From contig JABAKD010000029.1 of the NCBI GenBank assembly GCA_012845835.1, forward strand, positions 13,940,392-14,004,391: a DNA stretch of 64,000 bases, given 5' to 3'. How positions within the stretch are numbered: the stretch's first letter is position 1; each line of letters starts with the position of its first letter. This DNA comes from Undaria pinnatifida. Its lineage: Eukaryota; Sar; Phaeophyceae; Laminariales; Alariaceae. A program made the position numbers and the translations under genes. The notes beneath the pieces were generated by a model. The model was not told the DNA's origin. It searched no databases and saw nothing but the letters and a program-made list of their open reading frames with translations. Below are positions 11,601-23,000 of the stretch, piece after piece.

Positions 11601-13811
11601 TCATTTCGCAAATGGCGTGTCCGACACAGCTGCGCGCAGTCCGCTAGATTTCTGCCCATCCCACGGGTGATGACAGGCGCAAACGCTTTCGAAGCTACGA
11701 GAGCATAAGTCTCATGGTGCCCTTGCCCTTCCAACTTGTGCTAACAACAACGTCAAGAGGGTGTTTCATGGTGCGCTTGCCTTTGTAGCTTGTACTAACA
11801 ACGTGCCTCTCGATCACAATTAAAAGGGTTGGGAAGCTCAACATGACAAACAAGGGAAAATCAAACATCCATGACGGTTCCGTCGCGGTTCGGACATATA
11901 TTCTACCCGCGCAGCCCGGGCTGCTTTGCGTGGGCGATGTCGTTGTAATGCCAACTGGTTTACGCTGTTTCCCTCAAGTGTAAAAGGGGGTTCATACAAC
12001 AAAATACCACGTTGCGTTCGAGGGTCGCCGGCTACCGGCTACGCGCCGAAATTTTGTGGCCAATGGGGTTTCTAATATGGAGGAAGGCGATCTCAGGGAG
12101 GGTCCAGCACCCGACGTCGGATGTCACATCTCGTAGCTGGTGGACGAGGGGGACTGAAAATCACGATTGCGGGGGCGTTTAGGGAGCATCCCCGGGTTTC
12201 AGGTCAGACCTTGTGTGTCGGTTAGGGAAGGCTAGAATTGAAGGCTATATGTGCAGGTGTCGAGGGCTGTGAGAGCTGCAGCAACCAAAATTGCCGAGTT
12301 TTCGGCGTGATATACACGTGGGGTTAGGCTTGGGTTAGGGTAAAAACACGCTGTTGCAGGGCTTCGCGGTCGTTGCAAGTTGGCATGTGGGGGTTGGCCG
12401 GTGCGCTGGAGAGGCACGGGTGCCGCAGGAATACGCGAAATGCAAGGCCTAAAACCCGGGGACGGCTTCTAAACCGCCCCCGTCGTCGTCATTACCAGTG
12501 GCCTTGGAGGAGGAGGCGTTTTGTTCGTTGTACAGGCCGATAGACGATTCACGGGAAAGGCCAAAGACACATCCCTAGACATTCCGCTTTACTCGGGCAT
12601 GGAAGAGGCGCCGCAGTATTATACGAACACGCTCGTGGCGTGTCATGCCAAAACTTGGCTTGGAACCGCTGCAAAATCAGGAGCGTAGACTAGTATAGTA
12701 GTGACTACAGCAGTAGCTCTTACGGCGGTACTATTAATAGAAGGTACGGTACTGTATACCGGTTACCAGGTAACTTGAGAGTGGAGGGGGTGGGCAAAGG
12801 GTTGCCAGGGTAGGTATCGCACTACTGGTACAAAGTCCGCCCAGACCCTTCGCGTACAAGGCCAGTTGGGCGCTGGACACTACACGCAAGCAGTACTTGG
12901 TACTGTACCAGGTATCAATTTTGATCCATTGGCAAGTTCTTTCCGTTTGCATCGAATCTATACAAAATACCCGAACATATCTTAGCGCCCACACAACAAA
13001 GAATGTAAGACACGAGACTCTTGCTCTTCCATTCCACAGCAGGTTATCGAGCCCCGCCTTTCCTTATGATGTGCGCGTAGTGCCATGGCGATGAAATTAC
13101 TGCTGGTGGCATACGAAGGGCAGTACACGACGTCTGGTGTACCGGGTACCAGTATTTGAACTTTCCACAACTTTCGGTCGTACTAGTGGAGGATGGCCGC
13201 CGCCCAAAGAGCACTTCTACCGCATGTACCGCAACGTCAAACAAACCAAACACTACGGACCGAGAACAAAGCTTCCCCCAAGGCCTAACGTGGCTATGAC
13301 TGTTGGTCTGCGGTTTGGCGTGATCCCCGATCCACCCTGCACGTACGAAGTACAAAGAGGTGATGGCAGTCGCAGAACGTAGCCCTAAACTTGAGACTAG
13401 ACCTACAGCAAGCACCGCACAGACAGCAGTACGCTGTCAAAACAAAGTAGAAAACTTCGACGGTCATAAGCAAGAAGCATCGATGGACGTCCTTCTTCGC
13501 CAGCAACACCCAAACGCATCAGCGCACCAATTGTCCAGGCAGATAGCACTCAAAACACACAACATTCAACGCGTCAACACAGCCCTCGCCCAGCACCCTC
13601 GCATAGAAGCGCTACGCTCGCACAGGCGCTCTACCACCATACAGCAACAATCAGTTCCTCACCACTTATTGAAGAGTTGCACATCAGAGATGGCAGACTC
13701 CTCCACGGCGAGGGGCACATCCGCCTCGTTCTCGCCCCACCCATCGGCAACCACGGGTTCCACGACGGGCTCTCCCCCATCCCATCCGTCAGGGTTCAGT
13801 TCAGTCGCCAT
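5689..13811 (-). CDS. RPS5: 40S ribosomal protein S5 (uS7), five exons
   Basis: uS7 binds the 3' domain of 18S rRNA in the small-subunit head near the mRNA exit. Exons, in transcript order: 13811-13663, 8129-8003, 7309-7175, 6578-6462, 5856-5689 (231 aa). Phases agree at every junction; the first splits a Trp codon (TG|G). Family motifs run in order: [77 protein letters not shown], and a C-terminus ending [20 protein letters not shown], very close to animal RPS5. The acidic N-terminus ([10 protein letters not shown], then [13 protein letters not shown]) makes it longer than the roughly 204-aa human protein. The ATG at 13811 (context ACCATGG) is chosen because it is the first Met before the conserved core. 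Intron 3 has a GC donor (CAG|GCAAGT). Intron 1 is 5.5 kb and full of repeats. Identity is sure; the exact N-terminus is likely. Confidence 0.95.
8205..8560. repeat. Decayed tandem copies of the RPS5 exon-2 5' junction
   Basis: The edge of RPS5 exon 2 plus adjacent intron (8107-8150, GATCTCGATGTCATCGAAGG then TCCTATTTCAGTA) recurs in weaker form near 8235-8255, 8322-8365, 8420-8455 and 8513-8550, about every 100 bp inside intron 1. Later copies lack usable coding frames. Confidence 0.75.
9420..10060. repeat. Diverged ~250-bp repeats in RPS5 intron 1
   Basis: CACTTCCTTCAGGCACCTTCGAAA occurs near 9678 and 9930, each followed by CAGCT...CTCAACCTTGCGAAG, and GGTCTACC-like blocks recur near 9441, 9768, 9848 and 10025. 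The rest of intron 1 (10060-13660) shows no exon I can support. Confidence 0.5.
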
Positions 13812-14031
13812 GGTGTATTGCCTCCGGCGTAAGGGGAAGGACGCTGGGGGGGATGATGGGCCCTCCCGGCCACAAACAAGGGATGGAACACCTGCGCATG
13901 TCTGAGAAGGGGAATGGGAAACGTGAGGGTTTATGTTTTTATCGGCGTGTTTTCTGTGGGATGCCAGGCTCAGATAAGGGCTACTAAAGGTTGCTTTGGC
14001 ACGGAGCAGAGCTGCGCTGGAGTGATTGGCC
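13812..14031. promoter_or_regulatory. Putative bidirectional promoter between RPS5 and the mS45-like gene
   Basis: Only 220 bp separate the start codons of the two divergent genes, and this must hold both 5' UTRs and core promoters unless 5' non-coding exons lie elsewhere. No clear TATA box is visible. Pairing a cytosolic with a mitochondrial small-subunit protein suggests co-regulation; that is inference. Confidence 0.5.
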
Positions 14032-17000
14032 ATGCAATCTGCCGGAGGAAGCTTCTCGCGTGGAGCTATTAAGGCTTTAGGCCTGAGGGGTGTTGGAGGT
14101 TCGGTAAATCGGCTTTCATGGGACTCCTTTTCCGTGTGCCAGGTTAGGGTTCCCTTTATTTTCTTGTTTTCGTTGTACTCTTGTCACACGGCCTGTTTTG
14201 TTGCTGGGCTCGTGTGCTTCCCATGCTCGAACGAGGTAGGAAGTATGGGCGGTGTGGTTCTGAGATGCAAGCGCACGATAAGCCCCGCTATCATCAGCTG
14301 GTGTTCCGGCTGTTTGAGGGGGTATTTTGCCAGTTGTGCTCCAACAGCAGTTGAGCATGACTGAAATGAAGTGATCAGACATCGTACCCCTGCGTACTGC
14401 TGCTGTTGTCGTTCTGTACTGCTGTCTAGCACTCCCTGCATCGACGAGCGCGCCGTCCGTGCCTCAGAGTTCATTTCCCACTGAACACGTGTTGCAACTG
14501 CCCCCCCATGCTGCCTGTCGAATGTTCTACGGTACACGGACCATTTCACCACGCTTTTGCGAAGTAAAGTACTAGCAATATCGAAACATGATACCATGCT
14601 ACGGCAGTAACAGGCAACTACAGAAGTAGTAGCGCATGTGGGCGTGTACGAGGCTCGTACACGGATCTATGTACATACGATACAGAGTAGTAGATGAGAA
14701 AATCATGAGCAACAGCAGCAACAGCACGAGCGGCAGCACTAGTACCAGCGCTAACTCCAGCACAGTCAGTAGGCTTCCCCGCAACGACGCTCCAGTGATT
14801 TTTGGCGTATCACACAAGTACTCAAAGCGCAAAAGTGAGGAATGTCCGCACCTTGTCCTTGCTGTGGATGGAAATACCAGTCATTGGCAGCCACGGGTTG
14901 ACCGCACTGGATTCACACGGTGGTCAGTCTAGTCGCCACCTGGCTGCGCTACACCTACGATGTACCCATCTTCGAGCAAGGATTATTTGGCGTGTCCTCA
15001 CGCCCTCATTCACCTCCCTTTGGTTTTGCTCTGTCTCGAAAAGGAACATCTGTCACTGGTCAAATGACTAACTTGCAAAGGTAAGCAACAAATGAGTCCC
15101 CCCCCCCCCCCCCCCCCCCCCTCCACCCCCCAAAACGCGCTCGCCATGCCGTTCTCGACCAACAATGCGCTACCGCTGTTATCCTTCCTCTCAACCTCAG
15201 CACGGAACGAAGAAGACGCCAGCGCGCCTCGTACCCCCCCCCCCGCCGTCCTGCACCCTGTTTGTGTTTCTTATTTTGGTCTAAACCCTGACGTAGCCGC
15301 CCCCGCCCTCCCTTCTCCCCTACGCCGCTGTCGTTCCATTTTCGACCACCAATACGCCATTTTTTTATAGTCCCTGTCGACCTCAGCACAGGACGAGGAA
15401 AACGCCAGCACGCGGGCTAGAGACAGGGCCAGGGCTGCGGAGTGGGAGTCGGACGACCAAAGGCTTAACCGCTGGAGGTCGGGGGGGCGGTATCAGAGGT
15501 CGAGAAACCAGAACCAGAAGAAGCGCGACAAGACCTGGCAAAACTCTGACCCCCATGAGGTATGGTGATTCACACCCGTGAGGTATCTACCGGTGTGTTG
15601 CAGCAAGCAGCAGCAGCAGCATTAGCTCTGATCTAACATGGGCTACGAGATGTCTACCGGGGTATATTTCGGCAGCAGTTCTGAACTCCTGGGTTATAGA
15701 CAGTACAGTTCATCATCATTTTATGCGCAGTACAGCGAAACTGACCCCCACCATGTGTCATTCAGCAGCAGCACTTACGAGCTTACGAGTAATGGAGGTA
15801 TTAAACATGCCTACGTAGGCACCCCTCCCCCCTCCGCCCACGGATGTGTACACCCCCGGGTTTGCATGCGGACAAGCAGGCATGCAGCATATTTCGCTTG
15901 CCCAGAAGGTGATACCAAATGCAGCCTTGATGCGCGCCGAAAGTTATTATCCTGTCCCTAACCCCAGCGCTGCTGCGGTGTCTTGCCTGAGGCTGTTTTG
16001 TTGGCTGGACGTACGGTTGCTGTAGTTATTATCAATACCAAAGTGGTGGAGTAAAAAACAATTGCCTGACGTGGTATTTGTAGTAATCGCCAAACGTGGA
16101 ACCTCAGACGCTCCGGTCGGATGCAAACACGCAGAACGCTGCAAATTACCGCGCGCTACTAACGGCAGTGCCTTTGTATTGCACCGTAAACACCGCACCA
16201 ACCAAGAAGTACTATCTTACGGAGAACCACACGAATCAGAACCTAAGACCACACGAATCAGAACCTAAGATATCCACGAAAACCTATGCATTCCTCTGCT
16301 TTACTAAAGTAACCATGTTTCGATCAAGTTTTTGCCGTGTTCCCCGGCAATGGTCGACGACCTATAGCCTCTCTTGAGGTATCCTTCCACCCCAGAGTGG
16401 CTGGAGCTTGTCCTGTGACCACGGACTTGGTTTTGACGATGGTGGGTTAATGTGAGAACAACAAGTGCGCCAAACTCACAGCCATAGCGTTGTCGATTTC
16501 GCTGCAGGACCTGTGCCGTATCAAGTGGGAACCCGATCCCACGACCATCCCCGACAACTGGTTTCGAGGACACGTGCCGGATTTGATAAAGCGCAAGATG
16601 TTCGAAGTCTGGCAACAGGACCCGGTTAAAAACTCCGCCATGGTGAGTTAGAGCTTCGCGCGTGGACAGTTAGACCGACCGACCGGCCTACGGTACCGAC
16701 GAACGCGAGCGCGCCGTTACTGTTTGCCCCTTTGCGGCGCCGGAGGACAAAAATAAATGCCGAAAAACGCTTGCGAATGCAAAATCGGCCACACCATGCC
16801 TAGCCCGAGCTACCGGGTAGGAAGTGTGTCCGAACTGCGGTGTAATAAGCTGTGCGACACGCATGCAGCATAGTAATTACCCGTACTGCTGCACTTGGAT
16901 CTTTTCTAGATGCTAGATGAGGTCACATATTGCCGTTTTTCTCGTCGCTACCAGGTATGCACGAATCTCGAGTGGGTCAAGACTGAATAAACTCGGTGAT

Positions 17001-20000
17001 TGAGCCGCGTAACAAGAACACCCCCCCCCGCTCACTCGTACCGCTGCACGTAGATGTTTCCTAGATGCTAGAGAAGGTCGTAATCGCCGTTTTTTTCGTC
17101 GTTGCTATGTGTATGAGTCTCAACGTGGGTTAAGAACGAATGACGTTGGTGATCGAAACCGCGTGAGAAGAACGCCCCCCCGCCCTCCCCTCCCCTCCCT
17201 TGACGTGCTCATCCTCGCCTGGTGTTGCCGCCTTGCATGTGCGCCAGTCCTTAGCAAAACGGTATGGACTCCCTTACTTAGACGTCCAGGCGATTTTGAC
17301 GATGAAGCAGAGCGCTAAGGAGAAAGTCGAAGCTGGTGATGGGTGAGTCCAACAAGCTGCACACGCAAACACCTAATTACCTTTCAGGATGACTCCAGAT
17401 GGGAAAAGTGTTTTAGGTCCAATTTGGGATGCCAGAGGGGTACAGTGAAGAACAATAAAGGGGCTTTTGAGGGGGAAAGTGTTTTGGGACTTGAGGCGGA
17501 AAAAACGTCCAAGTTTTTTTGGGGATTTCAGAGGAAAAGAGCGTTTTGGGGAAGGCGTGGAAAATCAGGCGCGCGAGGGTGAAAAGGAGACCCATTTGTT
17601 TTGGCGCCATCGTACTAGCTCGTAATAAGAAGCGTGCCTACATAGACAACGGTAGTAGCGGCGGCAATACTGTTAGTGTGCATGCAGCGCCAACGATATG
17701 CGCAACACACTGTTTAAATCATTTTCGGGACTTCAGAGGGGAATCGGGTTATTGGAAGTTGAGAGGGGAGGATGGTGTCATTAGGGTCGTTCCTATCGAA
17801 CGAAAAACGAAACATCGCGAGTCCTGACAAAATATCACGATTCCTGACATTTTGAAATTCGGAATCGTCACGTTTTCTTGAAAACAAACACATTTTTTAG
17901 TCATGAATCCTGACATCAATTTTGGTGGAAAATGTCAAAACGATTCAAAGCCCGGATTCCTGATGAACTAGCATGATTCGTGAAAATGTCATATTTTTTC
18001 TTGTCACGATTACTTTTTTTTTTTGTGTTCGTTAGGAATGGCCCCTAAACGTCGAACGTAAATGACGATTGCAACGTCTACCACACCGAGGCAGAGGCAC
18101 AGGTGTGAAACGAGCTTGCACCACCCGCGCGGCACGATGATACTTGCACTCCCGCACGCTTGTAGCTTCCTTTGTCGCTACACGTGGGTATCAGAATAGC
18201 GCAGATACACAACTAGGGAAAGAGAGGAAGCGCGAAAGCGAGAGGGCGAATGCGATTGGTTCGACAGCCTTGCCTTGCCTTGCCTTGCCTTGCCTTGGCA
18301 CTATCTATACACTTGCTTGGCTTTGGCGAACTTGTTCTATTTCGCATGATGTCAACTGCTGACGATGCCTGCACCCGGCCATGCGTTTCCTCTTTACCGT
18401 TTTCCTCAAAAGGTACGAGATCTACCCCGAGATCGAGGAGCTGATGGTGGAGCGTAAGGAAGCGTTCATCGAAGACCTCGGGCAGCACTACGGACAGACG
18501 ATACCCTTCATCTACGAGCACTGCCCGGATATGTGAGAGGGCGCGTGCACTGTTAGGGGTACGGTAGGTACCCCGGTTTAAGAGCACCCGAGATAAGACC
18601 ATTCGGGACTTGATGCGGTCAAATCAGCACGCCCCGCTATGCTAAAAGCCATGTATTGCCTACTACGGATAAGAGCGATGTGCAGTCGAGAGTTCCTGTT
18701 TCGGCGTGTCACGGGGTGGTCTTGAATCGGGGCACTCACTGTAGCACTTTTGGACTTGGTGACGTGCGGTGTATTGCCAGACGCGCGCACCGTAGGGCTA
18801 AGATACTCGTAGTGCAGGAATATTCACGGGTCGGGTCGGGTCGGACCGGGTAGGGTCGAGTCGGGTCGGGTCGGGTCGGGTCGGGTCGGGTCGGGTCGGG
18901 TCGGGTCGGGTCGGGTCGGGTCGGGTCGGGTCGGGTCGGGTCGGGTCGGGTCGGGTCGGGTCGGGTCGGGTCGGGTCGGGTAGGGTGGGGTCGGGTAGGG
19001 TGGGGTAGGGTCAGGTAGGGTAGGGTAGGGTAGGGTAGGGTAGGGTAGGGTAGCGTAGGGTAGGGTAGGGTAGGGTAGGGTAGGGTAGGGTAGGGTCAGG
19101 TCGGGTTGGGTCAGTCCCGACCCATGGTGTTTGAAAGCCTCCTGACCCGACCCGACCCATGGGGATTGACAGCCTCCTGCCCCGACCCGACCCGACCCGT
19201 GAGATTTATGAACCCCTCTTGATCCGACCCGACTCAACTCGCGAGGTTTTAAACCCCCCCCCAAACACACCCGCCAGCCGGGTCATGACCCGTGAACATC
19301 CCTGACATTTTTTGTGATTTACGAGGCTCCTCGCCTATCGATCTGTACCCAGTACCAAACACCAGAGGTAGATGGTAACAATATCGTTCAGGTGCCCTTT
19401 CGGTTTTTATCACCACAAACAACGTGTTATACGCAGCACAGAACCCAAAAGGCTGTTAGGCTGGTCATCGGGTTGAACTTTTATTTCTTGTCATCTCAAA
19501 GACGGGTTGCGGGTGATTCATTGAGCCCCTCGTTCCCCGTGTACTGGTGTATTTTCCTTTTCTCCGTGTCGACGTATACCTGGTACGCGTACGTTCTTAA
19601 GCGCTTTCATTTTCGTGTTTGGTGTCTTTTTTTTTTTTGCCCTTTTTTTGCCGTTCTTGTGTTCCCATTTTTTTTTTTTTCTTTTCTTGAGTTTTCTTTT
19701 TAATCAGTTCACTCAGTTTTTTCTTCATTTTTTTCCTTGATTTGTTCTCTCCCCCTCCTTTTCGGACGCATGCATGCCTCTTCAGCGACAAGAACGAGCC
19801 GTCCACCTGGGCCACGAAAGAGTTCAAGATTGCCAAGCTGACGGAGAAAGATAAGAACGACATGTTCGACTGCCCTCCCCTCAAAAGTCAAGACGAAGTC
19901 GCGGCCGACCTTAAGTACAAACGAACCAACAAGGTGAACAAAACGACAGAATCTGCGCGCGGGGGGAGGGAAGGTGGTGAATAAAAAATGGGGCAACAAG

Positions 20001-23000
20001 AGAGATAAACCTAAAATAAGACAGACGAAAAAAAAACGTAAATGAATAAAAATGCAAAAAAAACAAAGACGGGAGCAAAACGGATTAACCAAACAAAAAA
20101 AAAGAGCTGTCTGCTCAAGAGCCAAGACGAAGTCGCGGCCGACCTTAACCCCCTCTAGATTTGCACCCACGCTTATGGGACAAACTACTTTTGGTGTGAT
20201 TTTCTTTTTGCAGTGGTAAAACAAGCGATCCAGCAAGGTGAACACAACCGAAAGCGAATACAGTAGTACGAATAAAAAGCTGAAACAAACTGGAGAAGAG
20301 GCGGAAAAAAACAAGGGACGAAACAGATTTAGCAAAATGAAAGAACAAATCGGGGTATTAATATAATTATTATCGTCATGGTACGAAAAAATCGAACCAA
20401 AACAAAACCAAAAACGGGAAAGAGACAAAAAAAAGGACCAACGAAAACCCAAATACGACAAGAAAACAATGAACAAAAACATCATATATACAGCATACGA
20501 CAGAAGATAACACACCCACATAAGATGGCACACCCCCCGTAGAATACAACACCCGGTGGTAAGTTTTTGGATGTCAAATGAAAAGGAGAATTATCACCGG
20601 GGTTGCATAAAATAACACACCCCCTGAGGTTGCGCCGCATGTATTCACGGGGGCCCTGCTGCTGCCACCCGGGTGATACAGTATCTGTGCTGTGATCCTG
20701 CGTATTACACCCCTGTGTGCGGGGAACCACCAGGCATGGAGACCTCCAAATACATGGACGTGGAGGGAGAGCAGAATCCCCCGCAGCTTACTCCGCTGCT
20801 TCGACTGCTGCTCCGACTGCTGCTTCGACAGCTGCTTCGACCGCAGCCGCGCGGGCTCGACCGATCACCTCGTTATTTCAACGCAAGGAAATCTTTTCTA
20901 CGCCTGTTGCTGCTGCTGTCGCTGCTGCTGCAGCTGGCACAGCTAAAGGCGCCAATGTGGCAGCCACCGCACTGGCTCAACAAACCGCACCCCTGCAAGT
21001 GTGCTGCATTGGATATCGGTAATCTTTGCCGGCAGTATTTTGTTTATTTATTTTAACGACGTCAGCTGTGAGTTCGACGAATTTAGGGTCGATAGTCATC
21101 TTTATCACCCCCCCGCAAACCCCTGCAAGTGTGCGGCAGCAGCAATCATTTGCAAACAAGTGTTTTCACACCCCCTTTTATCACACCCCTTCATTACCAC
21201 CCCCCCCTGTAAATGCGCGGCAGTGTTTTCACACCCCCTGGTTAATCACACCCCCTTCGTGGGTCCTGCGATCCATGTTATCACCCGGGTTGCATAAGAT
21301 AGCACACCCCTCACAGAATACCACACCCGGTGATAATTTTCTTAAACTTCAAAATGTTATCGCCGGGGTGTGTTATATTCTGTCGTATACGGTAAATCTT
21401 CGGCTTCGCGCGAGCAAGAGCAAGCTGAAAGAAGTACCGTGTGTGTTCAGGTTTTAGTGGTTTCCATATTTTCTTTCGTGGAAGGGGTACATCACTTGAG
21501 TTTATTTCGTGTTCAAACGTTTTTTTGTTTCTTTTTGTGGTCGTCGATACCTCCCGTGTGCTCATCGGTGTTGCACTTTCGTGGTGTCATCGGTACACCT
21601 GTTTACCTTTTTGTACCTTCGTATGATTCGAGCTTTATTCCTGTACAGTAGTAGTGTTTACTACGTCATTAGATGTAGTAGAATACGTGTATTTTGTGTT
21701 GTATGAAAGCGCAGACTATCGGTTGAATGCTGGAGCGCTTTCCATTCCCGATTTGTCGCATACATCGGTTCCGGTTCACGACCCAACCATTTGGTTTTGA
21801 ACCCAACCCTTCGGTTTTGAACCCAACCATTTGATTTTGAACCCAACCATTTGGTTTTGAACCCAAACGTTTGGTTTTGAACCCAACCATTTGGTTTTGA
21901 ACCCAACCATTTGTTTTTGAACCCCACCATTTGGTTTTGAACCCAACCATTTGGTTTTGAACCCAACCATTTGGTTTCGAACCCAACCATTTGGTTTTGA
22001 ACCCAACCATTTGGTTTTGAACCCAACCGTTTGGTTTTGAACCCAACCATTTGGTTTTGAACCCAACCATTTGGTTTTAAACCCCACCATTTGGTTTTGA
22101 ACCCAACCATTTGGTTTTGAATTCAACCATTTGGTTTTGAACCCAACCGTTTGGTTTAGAACCCAACCGTTCGGTTTCGAACCCAACCGTTTGGTTTAGA
22201 ACCCAACCGTTTGGTTTTGAACCCAACCGTTTGGTTTTGAAAACAACCATTTGGTTTTGAACCCAACCGTTTGGTTTAGAACCCAACCGTTTGGTTTTGA
22301 ACTCAACCATTTGGTTTTGAACCCAACCATTCGGTTTTGAACTCAACCATTTGGTTTTGAACCCCACCATTTGGTTTTGAAGTCGTGCTCAGGTAGGGGT
22401 TGGGTGAAAAATCGACGAGCACAGAAAGCCGAAAAAGTGGGAATGCTGAACTCTATGCGCGATGAAATGAATTAAGGCATGTGCCAGGGGGGAGAAGGGA
22501 AGACACCTGCGACCACGGCTTGTCCAGAGGGCAGCTGAGGGTGAAACCTCTTGTGGGCTGAGCCGGAGAGTAAAAGTGATTACTTAAAATCGTCAGCCGG
22601 TTTATTACGCATTACGCAGCTTGCAGAGATGGGTATCGATCCGTGAATGTACCGAACTCACAGCTGACGTATTTGAAATAGCTTTATAAAAACCAGCATA
22701 TAAAACTAGTTGGTTACACGTTTTGGCCCAAACTTGTATCTATCACCGATGGGACTCCTCAACTTAGGCGTTGACCAATACCTGGTACCAGGTATATTGG
22801 GCTCAGGTGTGTGTGTTTTGCTGTCGTATTCGTTTGTTACGTAGGGCGTGGGGTTGCGTAAGGGCTGTTTATGGCTTCCAACCTCTGCTGGGTTGGAAAA
22901 AAAAGTCAACAAATGTGTTGAAATCGACAAACGCCATAGCTGGCGGCCAACCAATCCACGAAAAAAAATAGTCAAGAAAATTTAATATACTCCGGAGTTT

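Noticed and set aside
18824-19270. 148-codon frame on the minus strand of Pro/Thr/Arg/Asp repeats
   Set aside because: Pure translation of the GGGTC/GGGTA pentamer satellite.
19709-20533. 274-codon minus-strand frame rich in Phe/Leu/Ser
   Set aside because: Antisense to mS45 exon 6 and made of A/T homopolymers; low-complexity artefact.
21661-22370. Several long minus-strand frames with KTKWLGSKPNGWVQNQ repeats
   Set aside because: All three frames of a 20-bp satellite are open; no gene.
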